Shown here: piece after piece, positions 47,222-58,860 of the stretch
Position numbering within the stretch: position 1 is the first letter of the stretch
Layout: each line of letters starts with the position of its first letter
Assembly: GCA_029216955.1 (NCBI GenBank)
Contig: JANAVB010003999.1
Location: forward strand, 3,853,999 to 3,917,998
Direction: 5' to 3'
DNA: 64,000 nt
DNA from: Iris pallida
Taxonomy: Eukaryota > Streptophyta > Magnoliopsida > Asparagales > Iridaceae
Notes under the pieces: generated by a model
Told to the model about the DNA's origin: nothing
Seen by the model: only the letters and a program-made list of their open reading frames with translations
Database searches by the model: none
Translations under genes and position numbers: made by a program

Positions 47222-48480
47222 GGCATCGTTCCTGTTGATCAGCCAGAAGAAGTTCGGCCGGCAGCCCAGCAACAGCAAAAAGATCAAGATCAGTCCTCAG
47301 CAGCAGCCTCCCGAGCCGTACCTCCTGGAGAACTAGTACGACCAGTTCAGCCCGTCCAACCAGCAGGGTCAGAGGATGGAGGCTTGGTAGGACTCATCCG
47401 TGAGTTGCTTGCATCCCAAGATCGTCAGGAAGATGCCCTGCACCAAGTAGTACAAGATGCTCTGAATAGAAGTGGTCCTCGAGGGAACAGTACGGTCAAC
47501 AGTTTTAAGCGCCTGAACCCTCCATTCTTCGATGGCAACGAGGATGCCATTGCTGCCGATGCTTGGCTATAGGATATAGAGGTGATTCTCGAAGCCGCGA
47601 AGACTCCAGAAGACGAGAAGGTGGCTGTGGTGCGCCTACAGTTATTGGATCTAGCCCGCAGTTGGTGGGCCGCACAAGCAGTTGGATTGGCAATACCTGT
47701 CTCCTGGGCAGTATTCAACGAGAAGTTCCAGACCAAGTATTATGATGCAGTGGCTCGGTATGACTTACAGACCAGGTTCTGTAATCTTAAGCAGATGGGG
47801 AGGACGGTCGACGGTTATGCGGCCAAGTTTTTCAGACTCAGTCGGTTTGCTCCCACCTTGGTGGCAATCGAGTTTGACAGAGCGCAGAGGTTCCAGCAGG
47901 GACTTCACCTGGAGATTATATTGGAAGTAGAATAGTTCGAGCATCAGACCTATGATGCGGTGTTGCGAGCAGCGAGGAGGCACGAGTATACCTTCCAGAG
48001 AATCGTGGACAGGACCGGAGGTCGGAAGCAGTCTCATAGTCAAATAAACCAGTCTTCGGCACCACCCCCAGCAGCCAGGGCTTTGACTATTGGAGCTCCG
48101 AGGTAAGTGGCCTCAGTGACGTCGGTCCAGCACTCAACCCCGATGTACTCTCAGCAGAAACAGAAGCAAGCGCAGTCTTCCGTCGTGGGCTATTCTTATT
48201 GTGGAAAGCCTGGACACGTGGTAGCGGAGTGTCGCAAGGCGTTAGGATTATGTTTATTATGTGGAGCACCGGACCATAGGGTGGGGTCCTGCCCATTTAG
48301 AGTTGATTCAGCATCGATAGTATCTAGTCCCTCGGTTAGGGGACCAGCACCAGCTCCAGTTCACCAGCAACAACAGTTCTCGTTCTCGAGGCCATTGCCG
48401 ACTTAGGCCCAGACTTTCCAGCAACAGAACCCACGACAGTTTGCCCTAGCCCAGGCTCAGGTTCAGAATTGGCCGAGAGG
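47222..48480 (+). pseudogene. Element W gag
   Basis: One reading frame with four in-frame stops (47570, 47933, 48102, 48404). It contains the chromovirus gag core (LNPPFFDGNEDAIAADAWL, WWAAQAVGL, FNEKFQTKYYD, FRLSRFAPTLV). Two zinc knuckles follow: YSYCGKPGHVVAEC, with the first Cys changed to Tyr, and an intact CLLCGAPDHRVGSC. A Gln-rich tail is last. The stops fit C-to-T changes in Gln or Arg codons. Confidence 0.8.
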
Positions 48481-48800
48481 TATATGTGTCCTCTCATCTT
48501 GCTTTTCTACCATCATTATGCGGGATGCATGACGTATTTCATGTATCCTAATTGCGACAAAACATCCCGGACCCGAGCCATATCCTAGGTCATTCGAAAC
48601 TGGTTATTGATACCAACCTTTTCGTATGAGGAGAGGCCCGTGTCCATGTTTGACCAAAGAGAGAGACCTCAAGCGCAAGACTATCAGTTCAGTCCATGTT
48701 GCTTAGAGTCATCCCTCTTTAGGAGAGTCAAACTTAGGATCATGGGGATGATATCTGATCAGGTCATCCCGGCTGGTTTGACTCGTAAGGTGTAATATCT
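48481..48800 (+). pseudogene. Element W integrase/chromodomain remnant
   Basis: After a deletion junction close to 48480, the sequence reads GMHDVFHVS, then after a stop LRQNIPDPSHILGHSKLV and EERPVSMFDQRER in changing frames. This matches the tail of chromovirus pol, as in element Z (DVFHVSQLRKYVHDPSHVV, EEPIQILDHKEK). Confidence 0.7.
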
Positions 48801-48950
48801 TCCTTATGCCTTACGCTTCGAATCCTTGCTTGCATGAATGATTATATGATTGATTGGTAGTGGTAGATTGCCTATGATAGAATAGCTTTCCTTACATCTC
48901 TAGCCTCTTGATTAAATTCCGAGTACAGAATTCTTTTAAGGTGGGTAGGA
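48801..48950 (+). other. Element W 3' non-coding region and polypurine tract
   Basis: Short non-coding stretch ending in the purine-rich AAGGTGGGTAGGA immediately before the LTR. Confidence 0.6.
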
Positions 48951-51900
48951 TGTAATGTCCCAAATTCGTGATACGTATTTAGTGTACGTATACGTGTTTT
49001 GGACCCATATTTTATTTAATCATGATTAGTATCTTGGTTTATTTTGCACTGGCTTGGTTTTATTGGCATTGATAGTTCAATTGGTTTTAATGGTTCATTG
49101 GTTTATTTTTGGATTAGTGAGGCTTGGTTTATTTCATGATTCATTTGGTTTAAATTGCTAGAGAGAGAGTTTATTGGCCTTGACTTGGTTCACCTTGATT
49201 TATCTTGGCTTGGTTTATTCCTGGTTTGGTTCGGCTAGGCTTGGTTTTCTTTGAACCAAGGGTGAACCCCCTACCTACCACCACTACCATTTATTAACCC
49301 CTACTTCCTTCTCTCTCTTCATTACTCTTTTCTTTCCTCCATTAACTCCTTCACCTACCAGCGAGAGAGAGAGAGAGAGAGAGGTCTAGGCAAGTACAAC
49401 TTGCTTCATGAAGGAACTCCAATTTTATTGTTTCATTCTCTTCCTTACAGCATTTTAACTTACTTTAGTACTTGACATTTTCACTTTCTATGGCTAGATT
49501 CTTGTAGATCTAAGTTTATACTATTTTCGGATTTCTTGGGTTTTGATCTATTTAATCTTGTTATTATCAAGTTCTGATGGTTCCATGTTGTAGAGTATTT
49601 CGTTCTGCCCTATTTTGACCTATAGAAGTTCGGATTTGGACTCTGGATGAAAGGTTCATGGAGCTTGGGAGCCATGGCTTAAAGAGTTCTTCTCTTCGGA
49701 AGGAAGGAGAAGAAGAACTGTTCACAGCCGCATGAACTTAGCCACATAGTCTTTATGCGGCAAGTTTCCTTCCTGCCGCATAAGCCTTGCTGCACTATTT
49801 AGTCGCATGGCCTATGGCGCAGGGACTAACTCCTCAGTCGTATGAAGCTTTAATCCTCGGCCGCATGAACTTTCAATCCCAGCCGCATGACTTAGGACTA
49901 TTATTTTAGCAGCATGTGACTTAACTCGGGCCGCATGGGCTTGATTGGCTCTTTAGCCGCATGAACCCCTGATTGAATCCTAGTCGCATGAAGACTCGCC
50001 CACTTCCAGCCGCATTGGACTGAGCCGCATGCGCCCTGTTTTGCCTGGCCGTATGGGGACTAGTCCTTCCCCAGCCGCATGAGTTGATCCTGCCGCATAT
50101 TGTTCCCCAGCCGCATGAGCTAGTCTCTATCCTGACCGCATGAGAATTATTTTTTGGCCGCATAAGAGTTTACTCTTGGCCGCATGAGCCTAACCTACCT
50201 GAGCCGCATGGGCTCGATTTTTGACCCGCATTGATCTAGCCGCATGGACCTATATCTCAACCCAGCCGCATATGCTCCGATCTCCATCAGCCGCATGCGC
50301 CTGATGCGCCTAATCTTATCCGGTCGCATGGGCTGTTCTCTCCCAGCCGCATGAGATCATTCCTGGCCGCATATGCATGAGTCGCATGGCTCTCCAATAG
50401 CCCTGTGTACTATTATTTTATTACTATTTGCCCATGTCTTGTAACCTTTTATTGTATATTTTTACGTCCATTTTATATCCTTACGCCTTTTGTCCTGAAC
50501 TTGATTGACATGATTGAAATAATAAACTGACATGACATGATAGTGGCCCGTCGTGGCGCACTCCTGACAAGAACTTTTGACATGATAACCTGGCATGATA
50601 TATCTTGATAAGCTGTTGCGACGGCTACCTGACATGACCTGACCCGTATAAGTAACCTGGACACCGTGGGCGATTGTGCTTGTACAAATAATTCAGTCCT
50701 GTCTTGCATCATGTCTAGGAGGGGACTCCTGAGTACCACGGTCAGGAGTACCCACTGAAATGGACTAAGGCTAATAACTAGATTAATACATTAGTCATAA
50801 AGAGATATTTCCCAGTTACAGGCGATCCCGTTATCCCGGCCGCAAATGTTTGGACTTGTAGCCTGCCGACGAATAGGGCACATTTCCAGCCCACTGTTAT
50901 GTGGGGCACCCACCATTGTCACTTAAATAATTGTACTCTATTGTCACTTAAATGATTGAACTCTCTAAATTGTCACTATAATGTTCGCCTGGATAACCTG
51001 GATAGCTGCAGGGCCTGTGACTACTTGGAGCATCTCATTACATCTTGCTAGTAACTAGGATTGTGATAACCCTAGTTAGTTAATGTAGAAAGCCGTAGGC
51101 AATGATTGGCCGTGATTGATTGGATGGAGTCTAGTCCAGTATAGTATTGTCTAGAAGTGATTGATCGCAAGATTGTACCAGAATGATTGAATGATTGTCA
51201 CTCCAGATTGTCACTATAATAATTGTACTCTACTGTCACTCTAGTGTATTGTACTCTTCATTGTCACTTTTATCACTGTACTCTCTCCTTTTCACCTTAA
51301 TGATTGTCACCTTTAGCAATAAATGATCAGAGACTATGTTCTGTTCAGGCGAAGGGTTACAATCTCGGTCCTTGTTTGGTTTAAGGATTGTAACCTGGCT
51401 TCCGGAATAGTATCTTCGTCTTCTCTTCATATATTGTCCAGCTATATTCTCCAGTTGTCTTATGTTAATGATGTTTCACTTAATTATTTTCTCTGATTGG
51501 GACAAGTGCATTGGTAGTGCACAAACCTTAATCTGTGTTACTTATTGTTGTTTTTCTTACATGTTGAATGCTAATGATTTGCTGGTTTTAGTTCCTAAGT
51601 GAAGCCTCCTTTGTGGTACTTGCTCTTTCTGGGGTCTGACCCAGCTGGTTTTGTATGGCCAGATACCAGAGCAGCACCAAAGGATCTCCCTGCTTTCCAG
51701 CCCGATGGTGGTCACCAGGCGTAACCAGGGCATCGAGTGGGTTTATTTTTGCTCTCCCACTCTATTGTAAAATTATTCTTTTGAGGCGTTTAGCCGCCGA
51801 GCAAGTGTTAGCTCGTGTACATTTTACTTATTGTCTGCCTACGGGCTGTAACATGATTGACAAGCCCCGGGGGTTGATCATGTATGACTGAACTCTTGCT

Positions 51901-52184
51901 AGTCCTCACATTTTGTAACGACTAGCTTCATGATCATTCCGAATATATAATGTATGGGACGCCTTACTATTGTGTATTTGGTGGTCTGTCATCTTGTAAC
52001 TATTATAAGTTGGTTGAGATTGAGACAATAGGCTAATTTATGACCTTAAGAGACTGATGGATTGTAGTGAAACCCTCACATATCTAGACAGCCGTGACCG
52101 TATAGCGGAGTGGATTCCATTCCGTTATACGTAGCTGGCTATGTCTGCCCCCGCTTTCCAGTATTCTGGTTCTGGGGCGTGACA
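48951..52184 (+). repeat. Element W 3' LTR
   Basis: 3234 bp, starts TGTAATGTCCCAAATTCG and ends GGGGCGTGACA. It contains a dense GCCGCATGA motif array in its first half. Confidence 0.9.
49728..50395 (+). repeat. GCCGCATGA motif array in LTR W
   Basis: About 24 copies of CGCAT, mostly in the form AGCCGCATGAG/GGCCGCATGA, spaced irregularly 15-40 bp apart, plus several one-base variants. All but one are in the same orientation. The part of the 5' LTR that would hold the array is missing. Confidence 0.9.
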
Positions 52185-52686
52185 TACTCACCGCCCAATT
52201 CTTGGGACTTGGCATCTGTTTAGCATATATTCATTCGAATGCAAATCAATGCATACTCACTGCCCAGTTCTTGGGTCTTAACATCTATTTTACCATCTAT
52301 TCATTGAGCCAAAGCTCGATATACTCACCGCCCAAGTATTTGGGACTTTGCCTTCATCTGTCATGTAATTCATCGCAACATCGTACAAGCATACAATTCA
52401 TTTAGCCACAACAGTTTACGTTCAGGTGATTATTATCTTTCATTATCTTTCCAAATTCCATGCAAGGTGTTATTGAACAACTAAATATGAAACATAGCAT
52501 ACTCATCCTTATTTTAAGCGTGAAGCTAAAGGATCTTTGAAGGGTTCAACACTACTCACATTTATAGTACGATTTCCGCCATGATCGCATAGCCTTCCAA
52601 GCGATCCTTCGCATAATCCCAAGTCCAACAAGGCTTTATCGAACCAACCATCCATCATAAGGCATCTTGCGGGTCGGAGCACTACA

Positions 52687-52691
52687 GTATT
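52687..52691. repeat. Element Y target-site duplication, right
   Basis: GTATT, matching 22158-22162. Confidence 0.8.
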
Positions 52692-54128
52692 GGTGCCATT
52701 GCAGGAGCTCGTGTAACTAAAGCTTTAACGTTGCGAAGCGCTTCGACGACTGGCACGAGCAAAGTAATTCGTGGGTGATTCGGCCCCTTCTTTTCTACTC
52801 TATCCCGCAAACAAATTCTTTGCCTCAAATTCATTCAAATCGAACGATGCCAAGTTAATTGCATGCCAATCCACTAAGGTCAAGAACTCGGGAAAAATGT
52901 ATCGATTTAGAGTAATCTACTCTAAAAAATGCTAGTTTCTCACATAAACTAGAAAGTTTAAGCTTCTAGTAAAAAGATAGACTATTTCACGTGCTGCAAA
53001 ATAATATGAAACGTCGATCGTGGGTTATGATACCTCGTACAATTTGGTGCCTATGGGACGCTAAATCGGGAGTACGACTTTGGAGAAAATGAATCGTTGC
53101 ATGAGTTGGGGGAAAATGATAATGCCGTTCAATACTGTCCGCGCTATACAAAACTGTTGCATATATTAAACTGTTCACGCATTGGCTTGGTCATGAACAG
53201 CTTGTGCACAAGTTGATTTTCCTCGAATCGGTATCCGGGGCATCGAAATCGAATCGACCTAGGGGAAATGAATAATCGTGCTTCGGCACTGATGCATTGC
53301 GGGACTGTCAGTCAGGCTCACAACCTAGACTGAACGGGCCAAAATGCCGTTGAGATAGTCCCATGTGATGTGAAACATCAATGACCGCGCATATAAGATA
53401 GTAGCATGCTCACCTATTGTCTTATGCAGGTGTAAATATTATCTCTGTTTTCATGCAGGGACGAGCACGGCCGTGGTAAGAAATGTGTTAAACTGCTATG
53501 TTTCACTGTATGCTTTATTACTCAAAGATGGCTATCGATATGAACTGAATTCATTTAGTTCTAAATAGAAAGACAACTCTAAAGCATGCATATCTTAACA
53601 ATCGGAGTCGGTTTAGACGAGTAGGTTCGTCTCGTTCACTTAGCAAGTGTGCTAATCCCCTCCCCCAATTTTCCCAGGTGCGGCGGGTGCTCTAAACTAA
53701 TTGAAGCTGAAGTGCGACGAGGCGTTTTGAAGCTCTTCCTATGCTGAAGTATTTTGAAGCCAATTCAATCGACGACTTATGTATAAAGGGACGAATGTAT
53801 GGAATGTCAAGCGTTAGTTCAGGCAGCTTGTCGAGTGTATTTCTTTATGTTTTGAATCAATGTAGCCGCAACGGCATCCAATGTAATTATGACTTGTACT
53901 TCATTGCAAGCTGTAAATGAAAAGCAAATTTCTATCTTTCTATACTGCGTCTTATATTCTGATATGATCTGTGAAGTTTCAACTTGGCGTATTAATGTGA
54001 AAACCAACGTAATGTTCTTCCGTGTACGAGTGCAATTCCAGACTCGTACGGCATCACGCCTTAGCGAGGACGATCGAATCGGCAAAATAACACCAGGGAC
54101 GAACGGTTTGTCGGCTCGGGGAGTGACA
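52692..54128 (+). repeat. Element Z 5' LTR, 3' part
   Basis: It ends CGGGGAGTGACA. The block ATCACGCCTTAGCGAGGACG at 54052-54071 is shared with the end of LTR X (21294-21313), so the families are related. The start was not located; it may lie in 21361-22157, left of element Y. Confidence 0.6.
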
Positions 54129-54131
54129 AAT

Positions 54132-54143
54132 TGGTATCAGAGC
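54132..54143 (+). other. PBS of element Z (initiator Met type)
   Basis: TGGTATCAGAGC three bases after the LTR end. Confidence 0.85.
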
Positions 54144-54399
54144 ACAGTTATATTTTCTCGGATTTTCAAAATATGTTTCATTATTGGAATGTCCGTTGCG
54201 ATGGCTCGATTGAATGCTTGTCGACATGCTACATGAAATAAAAGTTCCATACAGGTAAGCCCGTAGATATTTTTGAAAAATACTAACGGGTTTACTCTGT
54301 TTTGTAGGAATAACTAAGAAAAAGAACAATACCGGCACAACAATCCAAACCGTAGATAGTACATCGAGCACAAAAAGTACTGGCCCTAGCGAGACGACT

Positions 54400-56208
54400 A
54401 TGGAGAAAATGCTACAGTTGATGGAACTGCAGCAGCAACAGCTTCAGATGCAATTCAAAGCCCAATTTGATGCACAGTAGAAGCAGATGAACGCCCTGAC
54501 TCAGATAGTGAGCAAGATGGCGGGCAATACCAAGGCAACGGACGTGGTACCCGAGGAGAAGCAAGGTGATCAAGATGAAGACGAGGAAGAAGAAGCTCAA
54601 CCGCAAATGATAAATTCTTCTTCTTTGTTCAAGGCAAAGGAGTTCCGCAAGATGAATCCACCAAAATTCAACGGCCGACCAGAGCCTGATGTGATCGTGG
54701 GGTGGCTCGCGGAGATTGAGGACCTATTTAATCTGCTTAGCATTGAAGGGACCCAGAGGGTAACATGTTCGGCGTTACAGCTGCAACTGAGGGCTTACGA
54801 CTGGTGGGCAGCTAAGAAGCAGGAGATGTACGAAGTCGATACCGACACCACGATCTCCTGGAAAATGTTCAAGGAAGAACTTCTTGAACAATACGTTCCT
54901 CGTGCCGTCCGTCGTCAAAAAGAAGACGAGTTCATGATGTTGCGACAGAGAAATATGTCTGTCGACGATTACGACTCGAGCTTCTCGAAACTGGCAAAGT
55001 TTGCCGGTGCCTTCTTGCCCAACAAGGAAGCATGGTGTGAACGCTTCCAACAAGGCCTAAATGACGAACTGCGAAGGGACGTCATGAATCAAAAATGCCG
55101 AACATACCGTGAATCCTACAATGCCGCTCTCGATAGTGAGCGTGTCTTTGGCCGTATGTCGCATAGAGTCGTGCCTGTTGTCCATAACCACTTCAAAAAG
55201 CGTCCTAACGATGCCGGGGGATCGGGAGTATCAAAATGTCCGAACATATTTGATGATCGAGGCCATGGCGGACAACACTACACCAGGTGCAATAAGCGTG
55301 GGCACCGAAGCACCTATTGCGTTACGATATCTTGCTACAAGTGTGGCGAGATAGGCCATATAGTTACATTCTGTCCGAAAAATGTTCAGAATCAACCCAA
55401 CCCACCAAGGAACGTTCCGAATCTGCATAAAGTGCCGGTACTGCAAGGCGCAAATGCGGTGCCCGTCAACCCGCAGAAACAACGCCGTGGGGCTCAAGGC
55501 CGAGTTTATGCATTAACTCGGGACGAGACGTTCGCGTCCGATACTGTTGTAACAGGTATATTACTTTATAAAAATATACTTGCTCGAGTACTATTCGATT
55601 CGGGTACGACGCATAGCTTTATATTTGCTGATTATGCGAAAGAAAATAAAATAACCATGCAATTACTAAATATGAATATTAGCGTTAGCACTCCGTCGGG
55701 AGTCGATATGCCTACAAACTTTATTTGTAGGGATGGCCACATTTGCATCGGGGGAAGAAATCTATCCTTGGATGCCGTCGTACTAGACATCAAAGAGTAC
55801 GACATAATCTTGGGCATGGATTGGTTGGGCACTTGTCATACAACGATCAAGTGTGCGGAGAAGAGAGTGGTGTTTCATCTTTCTGGCGAGACAGAGTTCT
55901 CATATTTGTGCGATACGGTCTCAAAGACGACAATGATGGTATCGGTAATCTCGGCGAGGCGTATGTTGCATTCCGGCTGTGCGGGATACTTGACATCAGT
56001 TCGAGACACACGGAAGGATAATGCAAAAATAATGCAGACTGATTTTGTGGCAGATTTTTCTGATGTTTTTCCTGATGAGATGCCCGGGACATCGTCGAAT
56101 CGAGAAATAGAATTCAGCATCGATACCTTTCCGAATACACGGCCGATATCAAAGGCGTCTTACCGAATGGCTCCAGCAGAACTGAAGGAGCTGAAGGTAA
56201 AATTGTAA
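54400..56208 (+). pseudogene. Element Z gag and protease
   Basis: The frame starts at ATG 54400 (MEKMLQLMELQQQQLQM); a TAG at 54478 interrupts it after 26 codons and it re-opens to 56208. It has the gag core (MNPPKFNGRPEPDVIVGWLA, YDWWAAKKQ, EELLEQYVPRAVR, FAGAFLPNKEAWCERFQQGL) and two zinc knuckles: YTRCNKRGHRSTYC, with the first Cys lost, and the intact CYKCGEIGHIVTFC. The aspartic protease is VLFDSGTTHSFIF, then EYDIILGMDWL. It ends in the start of RT (DFSDVFPDEMPG) at a TAA. Confidence 0.85.
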
Positions 56209-57466
56209 GTGTTGCTAGACCGCAGATTTATTCGCCCTAGCATCTCTCCGTGGGGAGCTCCCGTACTGTTTGAAGAAGGATGGATCGATACGGCTATGCA
56301 TCGACTATCGGGAACTCAACAAGGCGACCGTGCGGAACAAGTATCATTTGCCACGAATCGACGACTTATTTGACCAACTGCAAGGCACGACAATATTTTC
56401 AAAAATCGATCTTCGTTCAGGCTATTATCAGTTGAAGATCAAGTCTGACGACGTATCGAAGTCTGCCTTCCGCACTCGATATGGTCATTATGAATTCTGA
56501 GTCATACCGTTTAGTTTGACGAATGCCCCAGCCGCTTTCATGGATCTGATGAACAGAGTCTTTCGACCTCAAATTGATAAATTTGTAGTCGTGTTTATCG
56601 ACGATATCCTTATCTACTCCAAGAATCGAGAAGAGCATGCAGAACACTTGAAGACGGTATTGCAGACTCTGCGTGAAAACAAACTATATGCCAAGCAGAG
56701 TAAATACGAGTTCTGGAGGAGTAGCGTGACATTTCTCGGACTTGTAATCTCTGCCGAAGGTGTCACGGTGGACCCAAAGAAGATTGAAGCGGTGGTAGAT
56801 TGGAAACGACCTACCTCGGCTAGCGACATTCGAAGTTTCCTGGGCTTAGCAGGCTACTACCGAAGATTCGTGCAAAGTTTTTCAAAACTAGCGTCGCCTC
56901 TGACTCGCCTCACCCAGAAGGGAGTAGTATTTGAATGGAGTGACGACTGTGAATCCAGCTTTCAAGAGTTGAAACAACGGCTCGTCTCAGCTCCAATCCT
57001 TGTACTTCCAGACGGTCCAGAAGGCTTTTAGATATTCAGCGACGCATCGGGAACTGGCCTCGAGTGCGTACTCATGCAGAGAGATAAAGTCATCTCCTAC
57101 GTTTCATGACAGTTAAAGCAGCACGAGAAAAACTACCCGACACACGACCTAGAATTGGCGGCGATCGTGTTTGCGTTGAAACTCTGGTGGCACTATCTCT
57201 ATGGTGTGGTTTACAGAATCTACAAAGATTATAAAAGCCTGAAATACTTGTTTACACAACGAGAACTCAACCTACGGCAGCGACGTTGGCTCGAACTCAT
57301 AAAAGATTACGAGCTAACGATCGAGTATATGCCGGACAAGGGGAACGTGGTAGCCGACGCACTTAGCAGAATGTTTATGGGAACACTAGCCATAAATAAG
57401 GAGATAAGGCGAGACCTTGAAGCGATGGGTATCAAACTCGGAATTGAGTTCGACACCTGCACCTAG
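56209..57466 (+). pseudogene. Element Z RT and RNase H
   Basis: After a stop and a frame change near 56260, RT continues as [35 protein letters not shown] and the catalytic FIDD ([13 protein letters not shown]), then [15 protein letters not shown]. RNase H follows with FSDASGTGLECVLMQ and [19 protein letters not shown], ending with VVADALSR. Stops interrupt this frame at 56498, 57029 and 57107. Domain order and spacing are otherwise complete. Confidence 0.88.
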
Positions 57467-58445
57467 CTCAATTTAAGTTAGGATCGAGCCTGCTTAGCAA
57501 AATAAAGACCGTACAGAAGGACGATTCATTCCTGAAGAAGATGTGCAAGCTGATTCCACCAGGAAGGGCGACTGACTTTACGGAAGACGGAGACGGAACG
57601 ATGCGAATAAAGAAAAGGCTCTGCATTTCTGAAACTGTCGAACTCAGAAAAAAATTCTGACGGAGGCACATTTTGCGAAGTACTCGTTACATCCTGGAAG
57701 CACCAAGATGTACAAGGACTTGTGCACAAACTTTTGGTGGCACGGCATAAAGAAAGACGTGGCTACATTCGTGTCATAGTGCATGGCATGTCAGCAAGTG
57801 ATGGCGGAACACCAAAGGCCAGACGGAGAGCTACAGAACCTCGCCATTCTCGAGTGGAAGTGGGACAACATCTCGACGGATTTCATTGTGGGATTTCCGA
57901 AGAAGCCGCAGGAGAATGACACGATTTGGGTCATTGTTGATAGATTGACCAAGTCGGCTCACTTCATCGCAATTAATGTAGGATGGAGCGTCAATCGGTT
58001 AGCACAAATCTATGTCGATGAGATTGTTCGACTGCATGGGATGCCGGCCTCAATAATTTCGGACAGAGACGGGCGATTCCTATCGCATTTTTGGACGAGC
58101 CTACAGGCGGCGATGGGGACCAAACTAAACTTTAGTTCTGTATACCATCTCCAAACAGACGGTCAGACGGAGATGGTAAATCAAATCTTGGAGGATATGT
58201 TGCGTCTGTGTGCGATTGATTTAAAGACAAGTTGGGATACGCATTTGCCGCTTACGGAGTTTATGTATAACAACAGTTATCAGTCGAGCATTCAGATGGA
58301 TCAATATGAAGCGCTCTACGGGAGGAAGTGTCGTTCGCCAATATGCTGGGACGAAGTCGGAGAACGACCGCTAGAATTCGAGATAGACTCCGTATCGCGC
58401 AAAGTCGACAAAAGGGCTACGCAGATCTTCGTCGACGACCACTAG
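57467..58445 (+). pseudogene. Element Z integrase
   Basis: The zinc-binding H-H-C-C region lies before and across a stop at 57778 (AHFAKYSLHPGSTKMYKDL, then CMACQQV). The open part from 57783 has the catalytic Asp33 (WDNISTDFI), Asp94 (IISDRDGRF) and Glu130 (QTDGQTEMVNQ), with D,D35E spacing, followed by ALYGRKCRSPICW. A frame change near 58385 separates the C-terminal part. Confidence 0.88.
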
Positions 58446-58860
58446 AATTCTTGGTCGGGGACCATATATTTCTGAAAGTAACACCCATGCACGGTGTGAT
58501 ACGGTTCGGCGTTAAAAGCAAGTTGAGCCCGAGATTTGTAGGCCCCTTCGAGATCATCGAGCGAGTTACAACGGTTGCTTATCGAATCGCACTACCTCCT
58601 GCCTTGGCTGATGTGCACGACGTTTTCCACGTTTCACAACTTCGAAAATACGTGCACGATCCAAGTCATGTGGTTAGCTTCGATCAGTTGGAGCTACGTA
58701 CTGACTTATCTTACTCGGAGGAGCCTATTCAAATTTTGGACCATAAGGAGAAGGTGCTACGAAATCGGTCGATGTCCTTGGTCCGAGTGCTTTAGCAGAA
58801 CCATTCAGTTGAAGAGTCGACGTGGGAGATGGAGGCGGAGATGGAAGAGAAATACCCTGC
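58386..58860 (+). pseudogene. Element Z integrase tail and chromodomain-like region
   Basis: In the new frame: RLRIAQSRQKGYADLRRRPL, FLVGDHIFLKVTPMHG, LSPRFVGPFEIIERV, DVFHVSQLRKYVHDPSHVV. A chromodomain-like end follows (SEEPIQILDHKEKVLRNRSM, then after a TAG NHSVEESTWEMEAEMEEKYP). The last codons run into LTR T. Confidence 0.85.

Larger units (their letters stand above)
45365..52184 (+). mobile_element. Element W: deleted gypsy chromovirus-type element
   Basis: Plus-strand element with a 5'-truncated 5' LTR (45365-47026), a 1.9-kb interior and a complete 3' LTR (48951-52184). The interior retains gag and the end of integrase/chromodomain but lacks protease, RT, RNase H and the integrase core, so it is a large deletion derivative. 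The left end is fused to LTR V with no target duplication. Confidence 0.85.
22163..52686 (-). mobile_element. Element Y: non-autonomous gypsy-type element with nested insertions
   Basis: The outer ends are TGTCACGCCCCG (left) and CGGAGCACTACA (right), flanked by identical 5-bp target duplications GTATT at 22158-22162 and 52687-52691. The two LTRs share more than 1 kb of near-identical sequence (for example 22163-22786 with 41730-42352, and 37516-38020 with 52185-52686). The internal region is only 38021-41729 and holds no gag-pol ORF. The 3' LTR is split by element B, the 5' LTR by the V/W composite. Without insertions the element would be about 7.5 kb. Confidence 0.85.
41730..52686 (-). repeat. 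Element Y 5' LTR, split by the V/W composite
   Basis: LTR pieces at 41730-42352 and 52185-52686. Compared with the 3' LTR, roughly 760 bp (equivalent to 22787-23546 plus a few bases) are missing at the insertion point. Confidence 0.8.
52692..58860 (+). mobile_element. Element Z: gypsy chromovirus, 3' end missing
   Basis: Plus-strand order: LTR end, PBS, gag, protease, RT, RNase H, integrase, chromodomain-like tail. The D,D35E integrase, FIDD-type RT and the tail after integrase place it among chromoviruses, most like Tekay/Del. The coding region is cut at its very end by LTR T and no 3' LTR is visible. Many stops and two or more frame changes make it inactive. Confidence 0.85.

Noticed and set aside
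42353..52184. V and W as the two LTRs of one element
   Set aside because: They are in opposite orientation, belong to different LTR families and have non-matching flanking 5-mers.
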